Source: Kitasatospora sp. GAS204B (GTDB taxonomy: Bacteria; Actinomycetota; Actinomycetes; Streptomycetales; Streptomycetaceae). Taken from it: a DNA stretch of 64,000 nucleotides. Below the pieces are notes generated by a model. It saw only the letters and a list, made by a program, of their open reading frames with translations. It was not told the origin of the DNA and ran no database searches. Of this stretch, positions 61,850 through 64,000 are shown in pieces; positions within the stretch are counted from its first letter, which is position 1, and every line of letters begins with the position of its first letter. Where the stretch lies: positions 1 to 64,000 of the forward strand of contig NZ_JARZAG010000030.1 of NCBI RefSeq assembly GCF_029892155.1, given 5' to 3'. The translations under genes and the position numbers were made by a program.

Positions 61850-63493
61850 TCAGGCGTTGACCGCCTCCGCGGTCTCAGGCTGCTCGACGGCGGCTGCCGC
61901 CAGCTCCTCGCGGACCTGCGCCAGCGAAGGGTTGGCCCAGGCGCTGCGGACGCCCCAGTAGTAGAAGGCCAGCGCGAGCACGGCGACCAGCGCCAGGTCC
62001 ACGCCCTCGGGGATGTAACCCTGCCCGCCGTACTGGGTGCTGCCGGCCCAGGAGACGCCGGCCATCACGACCAGGTAGGCGATCATCCAGACGCCCGCCT
62101 TCAGGTGCGGCTTCAGCACGTCCCACGGCTTGCGCAGCTCGTACCAGGCCCAGATCGGCAGGCCGGCGGCCATCAGCACGATCACCTTGCCGGTCAGCGG
62201 CCAGCGGGCCCAGTAGAGGACCAGCGAGCCGAAGACCATCGCGACCGGGGCGATCACCGGCATCGCGCGCAGCCGCACCGGGCGCGCCAGGTCGGGAGCC
62301 AGCCGGCGCAGTGCCATCACGGCGACCGGGCCGGTGATGTACGAGATCACCGTGGCGACCGAGACGATCGAGGCCAGCGACCCCCAGCCACGGAAGACGG
62401 CCAGGAAGAGGAAGGCGATGAAGAGGTTCAGCAGCAGCGCCGGGCGCGGCACGCCGGTCTTGGGGTCGACCCGGCCGAAGATCGAGGGCAGCTGGCCGTT
62501 CTCCTGCACGCCGTGGATCATCCGCGAGGTGGTCGCCGCGTAGATCATGCCGGTGCCGCTGGGGGAGATGAAGGCGTCCGAGTAGAGCAGCAGCGCTAGC
62601 CAGTTCAGGCCCCAGGCGAGCGACAGGTCCGCCAGCGGGGACTTGTACCCGATGGTCGACCAGCCGTGCTCCACCACCGAGTGCGGCAGCGCGCCGATGA
62701 AGGCGACCTGCAGCGCGATGTAGATCACCAGCGCGATCACGATCGAGCCGATCACCGCCTTCGGCAGCGACTTGCCCGGGTTGCGGGCCTCGCCGGCCAG
62801 GTTCAGCGGCGACTGGAAGCCGTTGTAGGCCCAGACGATGCCGGAGGTCGCGACAGCGGTGAAGACCGAGTTCCAACCGTTCGGGGCGAAGCCGCCGTGG
62901 CCGGTCAGGTTGTGGCTGTCGAAGTGCGCCAGCAGCAGGCTGCTCGCGGTGAGCACCGGGACGACCACCTTGAAGACGGTGATCGCGGTGTTCGTCTTGG
63001 CGAACAGCGTGATGGCGAACCAGTTCAGCGCGAAGTACCCGACCAGCAGCACGCTGGCCAGCGCCACTCCGCTGGTGGTGAGCTTCTCGCCGTCGAACAG
63101 CTGGTGCGCCCAGCCGAAGTGCCACGAGCTCATGTACTGCACGGAGGCGGTCGCCTCACCCGGGATCACCGACACGATGGCGATCCAGTTGGCCCACGCC
63201 GCCAGGTACCCGGCCAGCGAGCCGTGCGAGTACTGCCCGTACCGGACCATGCCGCCGGCCTTGGGGAACATCGAGCCGAGCTCGCTGTAGGTGAGGGCGA
63301 TCACCAGGGCCACCGCGGCACCGATCACCCAGGCCAGGATCGCGGCCGGCCCGGCCAGCTTGGCAGCCCGCTCGGCGCCGAACAGCCAGCCGGAGCCGAT
63401 GATCGAGCCGAGGCCGACGGCCGTCAGGGCGATCGTGCCGAGCGACCGGCGGTAGTTGTTTTGGGACGCCGTTGTCGGCTCGGGCGCGCTCAA
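61850..63493 (-). CDS. APC-superfamily amino acid permease
   Basis: A 547-aa, 12-helix amino acid/polyamine transporter. The TM1 motif is ALTAVGLGSIIGSGWLFGAE with the unwound GSIIGSG substrate loop. TM6 region SGIVWAYNGFQSPLNLAGEARNPGKSLPKAV is the family hallmark, spread over two stretches. The start is probably TTG at 63493 because GGAAGG lies 8 bases upstream and the product then begins MSAPEPTTASQNNYRRSLG; an ATG at 63586 is possible but would span the promoter. A PHO-box-like repeat upstream suggests phosphate-linked control. Substrate unknown. Confidence 0.88.
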   Translation of the reverse strand: MSAPEPTTASQNNYRRSLGTIALTAVGLGSIIGSGWLFGAERAAKLAGPAAILAWVIGAAVALVIALTYSELGSMFPKAGGMVRYGQYSHGSLAGYLAAWANWIAIVSVIPGEATASVQYMSSWHFGWAHQLFDGEKLTTSGVALASVLLVGYFALNWFAITLFAKTNTAITVFKVVVPVLTASSLLLAHFDSHNLTGHGGFAPNGWNSVFTAVATSGIVWAYNGFQSPLNLAGEARNPGKSLPKAVIGSIVIALVIYIALQVAFIGALPHSVVEHGWSTIGYKSPLADLSLAWGLNWLALLLYSDAFISPSGTGMIYAATTSRMIHGVQENGQLPSIFGRVDPKTGVPRPALLLNLFIAFLFLAVFRGWGSLASIVSVATVISYITGPVAVMALRRLAPDLARPVRLRAMPVIAPVAMVFGSLVLYWARWPLTGKVIVLMAAGLPIWAWYELRKPWDVLKPHLKAGVWMIAYLVVMAGVSWAGSTQYGGQGYIPEGVDLALVAVLALAFYYWGVRSAWANPSLAQVREELAAAAVEQPETAEAVNA

Positions 63494-63589
63494 CGTCTGA
63501 GTCCTTCCGTTTCGTCTCGAGCCCGTAAACGCCGACACGAGGTGGGCGCCGTCCAGGCCGGGCAACCCGGGGAGACTAAGCCACAAAAG

Positions 63590-63611
63590 CGGACGTAAAC
63601 CTCAGGTGAAC
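63590..63611 (-). promoter_or_regulatory. Candidate PHO box of the APC permease
   Basis: On the minus strand two adjacent 11-base direct repeats read GTTCACCTGAG (63611-63601) and GTTTACGTCCG (63600-63590). The first has the exact GTTCACC core of Streptomyces PhoP sites and the second matches it at five of seven positions. TTAGTC at about 63580-63575 could be the -10, which would put the repeats over the -35. Confidence 0.55.
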
Positions 63612-63919
63612 CTCAGATTGTTCGATCGTTGTCATTCCGTATCCGGTAATAGCCACACTGGCGCTACCCTGCCGCCGCCGAGCGTGGTGTTGCTCACCAG
63701 GGCGCGCCGGCGTGCGGCAGCGTGAGCTGGGCGCGCGAGCAACGCCTTTGCGCTGTTGGTGGGAATGGGGGTGGCGCCGGCTCGCGGTCTGGGGGCGGGG
63801 CCCGCAGGTCAGGGCGGGGCGCTCACGCGGGACTGTTCGGGGCCTTCGTACTCTTCGCGTTCCCCAATCCGGCGTTCTCCGATGTCATGTGCGTGGAACA
63901 TCGAAAGGGGACCCGGTAC
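63612..63919. other. Intergenic region without recognised gene
   Basis: About 300 bases between the APC promoter and a possible gene start at the window edge. No ORF with good codon bias, no strong hairpin and no recognised RNA were seen. Confidence 0.5.
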
Positions 63920-64000
63920 ATGCCTGGCGCGCTCGTGGCCGCCGTGCGGGCTGGCGAGTTGCCTGTCGTCTACTGCAACCACCGCACAGCGCGAGGCAAG
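63920..64000 (+). CDS. Possible start of a gene cut by the window end
   Basis: ATG at 63920 follows AAAGGGG with a spacing of about 9 bases and opens a frame of at least 27 codons (MPGALVAAVRAGELPVVYCN onward) running off the window. No family can be named from this fragment, and an in-frame GTG at 63893 is an alternative start. Confidence 0.35.
   Translation, partial: MPGALVAAVRAGELPVVYCNHRTARGK

Noticed and set aside
1-64000. CRISPR arrays, tRNA or rRNA genes, insertion sequences, integrases, attachment sites, replication origin
   Set aside because: Scanning by eye found no regularly spaced repeats, no cloverleaf with a conserved TTCGA arm, no transposase or integrase motifs and no DnaA-box cluster; short tRNA-like elements could still have been missed.

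Overview
The window is high-GC (around 72% by eye) actinobacterial chromosome, most likely from a Streptomycetaceae member (Streptomyces, Kitasatospora or Streptacidiphilus type). The signs are strong G/C bias at third codon positions, many GTG and some TTG starts, ATGA/GTGA stop-start overlaps, rare TTA codons confined to a few genes, a SpoIIE-type multidomain phosphatase, a StrR-like ParB regulator and SUKH-4 immunity proteins. No rRNA, tRNA, CRISPR array, transposase or integrase was seen, and species cannot be fixed from the sequence alone.

Layout. 0-4.5 kb: a minus-strand operon of an APH-type kinase and three acyl-CoA dehydrogenases behind a TetR-type palindrome; it resembles a split ACAD10/11 or LvaA/LvaC 4-hydroxyacyl-CoA module. 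4.5-6.3 kb: Tat-exported metallophosphoesterase with a possible PHO box. 6.3-7.5 kb: trpS behind a complete trp attenuator with a 13-codon leader peptide. 7.5-9.3 kb: NCS2 purine/uracil permease. 9.3-11.8 kb: HelD-like RNA-polymerase motor, with an oppositely oriented candidate small RNA at its 5' end. 11.8-12.3 kb: VOC protein. 12.4-20.3 kb: a conflict island comprising a RloA-RloB (AbiL-like) pair, a NTPase-WD40 protein, a SUKH-4/deaminase-like fusion, two tandem SUKH-4 immunity genes, a C-terminal deaminase toxin and a WXG100-like partner. 20.3-25 kb: endonuclease IV and a very large secreted serine peptidase whose catalytic residues look like a subtilisin/sedolisin hybrid. 25-33 kb: PAS-GAF-SpoIIE-HATPase phosphatase, YhgE/Pip-type membrane protein, zinc-ribbon protein, an xre-immA-membrane protein operon and a DinB protein. 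33-37.4 kb: proline-rich small protein, dsRBD-like DUF1876 protein, XRE regulator divergent from a zinc alcohol dehydrogenase, an aminotransferase remnant with a large internal deletion, and an MFS transporter. 37.4-42.7 kb: a possible specialised-metabolite mini-cluster (SARP-like promoter, ATP-grasp ligase, MFS exporter, StrR-like regulator with a TTA codon, amidinohydrolase). 42.7-47.7 kb: methyltransferase, DUF1990 protein, methionine aminopeptidase, XRE regulator, HEAT-repeat protein. 47.7-53.8 kb: branched-chain-amino-acid-type ABC system with fused LivH-LivM, plus divergent lipoproteins. 53.9-59.1 kb: Ugp/sugar-type ABC importer with HAD and MBL hydrolases. 59-64 kb: Glu/Arg repeat microprotein, AIM24 protein, TIGR03364-type FAD oxidoreductase behind a GntR-type palindrome, APC amino-acid permease behind a PHO-box-like repeat, and a possible gene start at the edge.

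How the parts relate. Several loci are self-contained modules: TetR site plus acyl-CoA degradation, attenuator plus trpS, toxin plus immunity plus RloAB, xre-immA-membrane protein, and SARP site plus ligase/exporter/regulator. In-frame TTA codons occur in rloB, in the immA-like gene and in the StrR-like gene, which would place those three under bldA (developmental) translational control. Two candidate PHO boxes (phosphoesterase, APC permease) suggest phosphate-starvation input. Repeated 15-18 bp tandem duplications, three of them spanning stop codons, point to a recurrent local slippage process.
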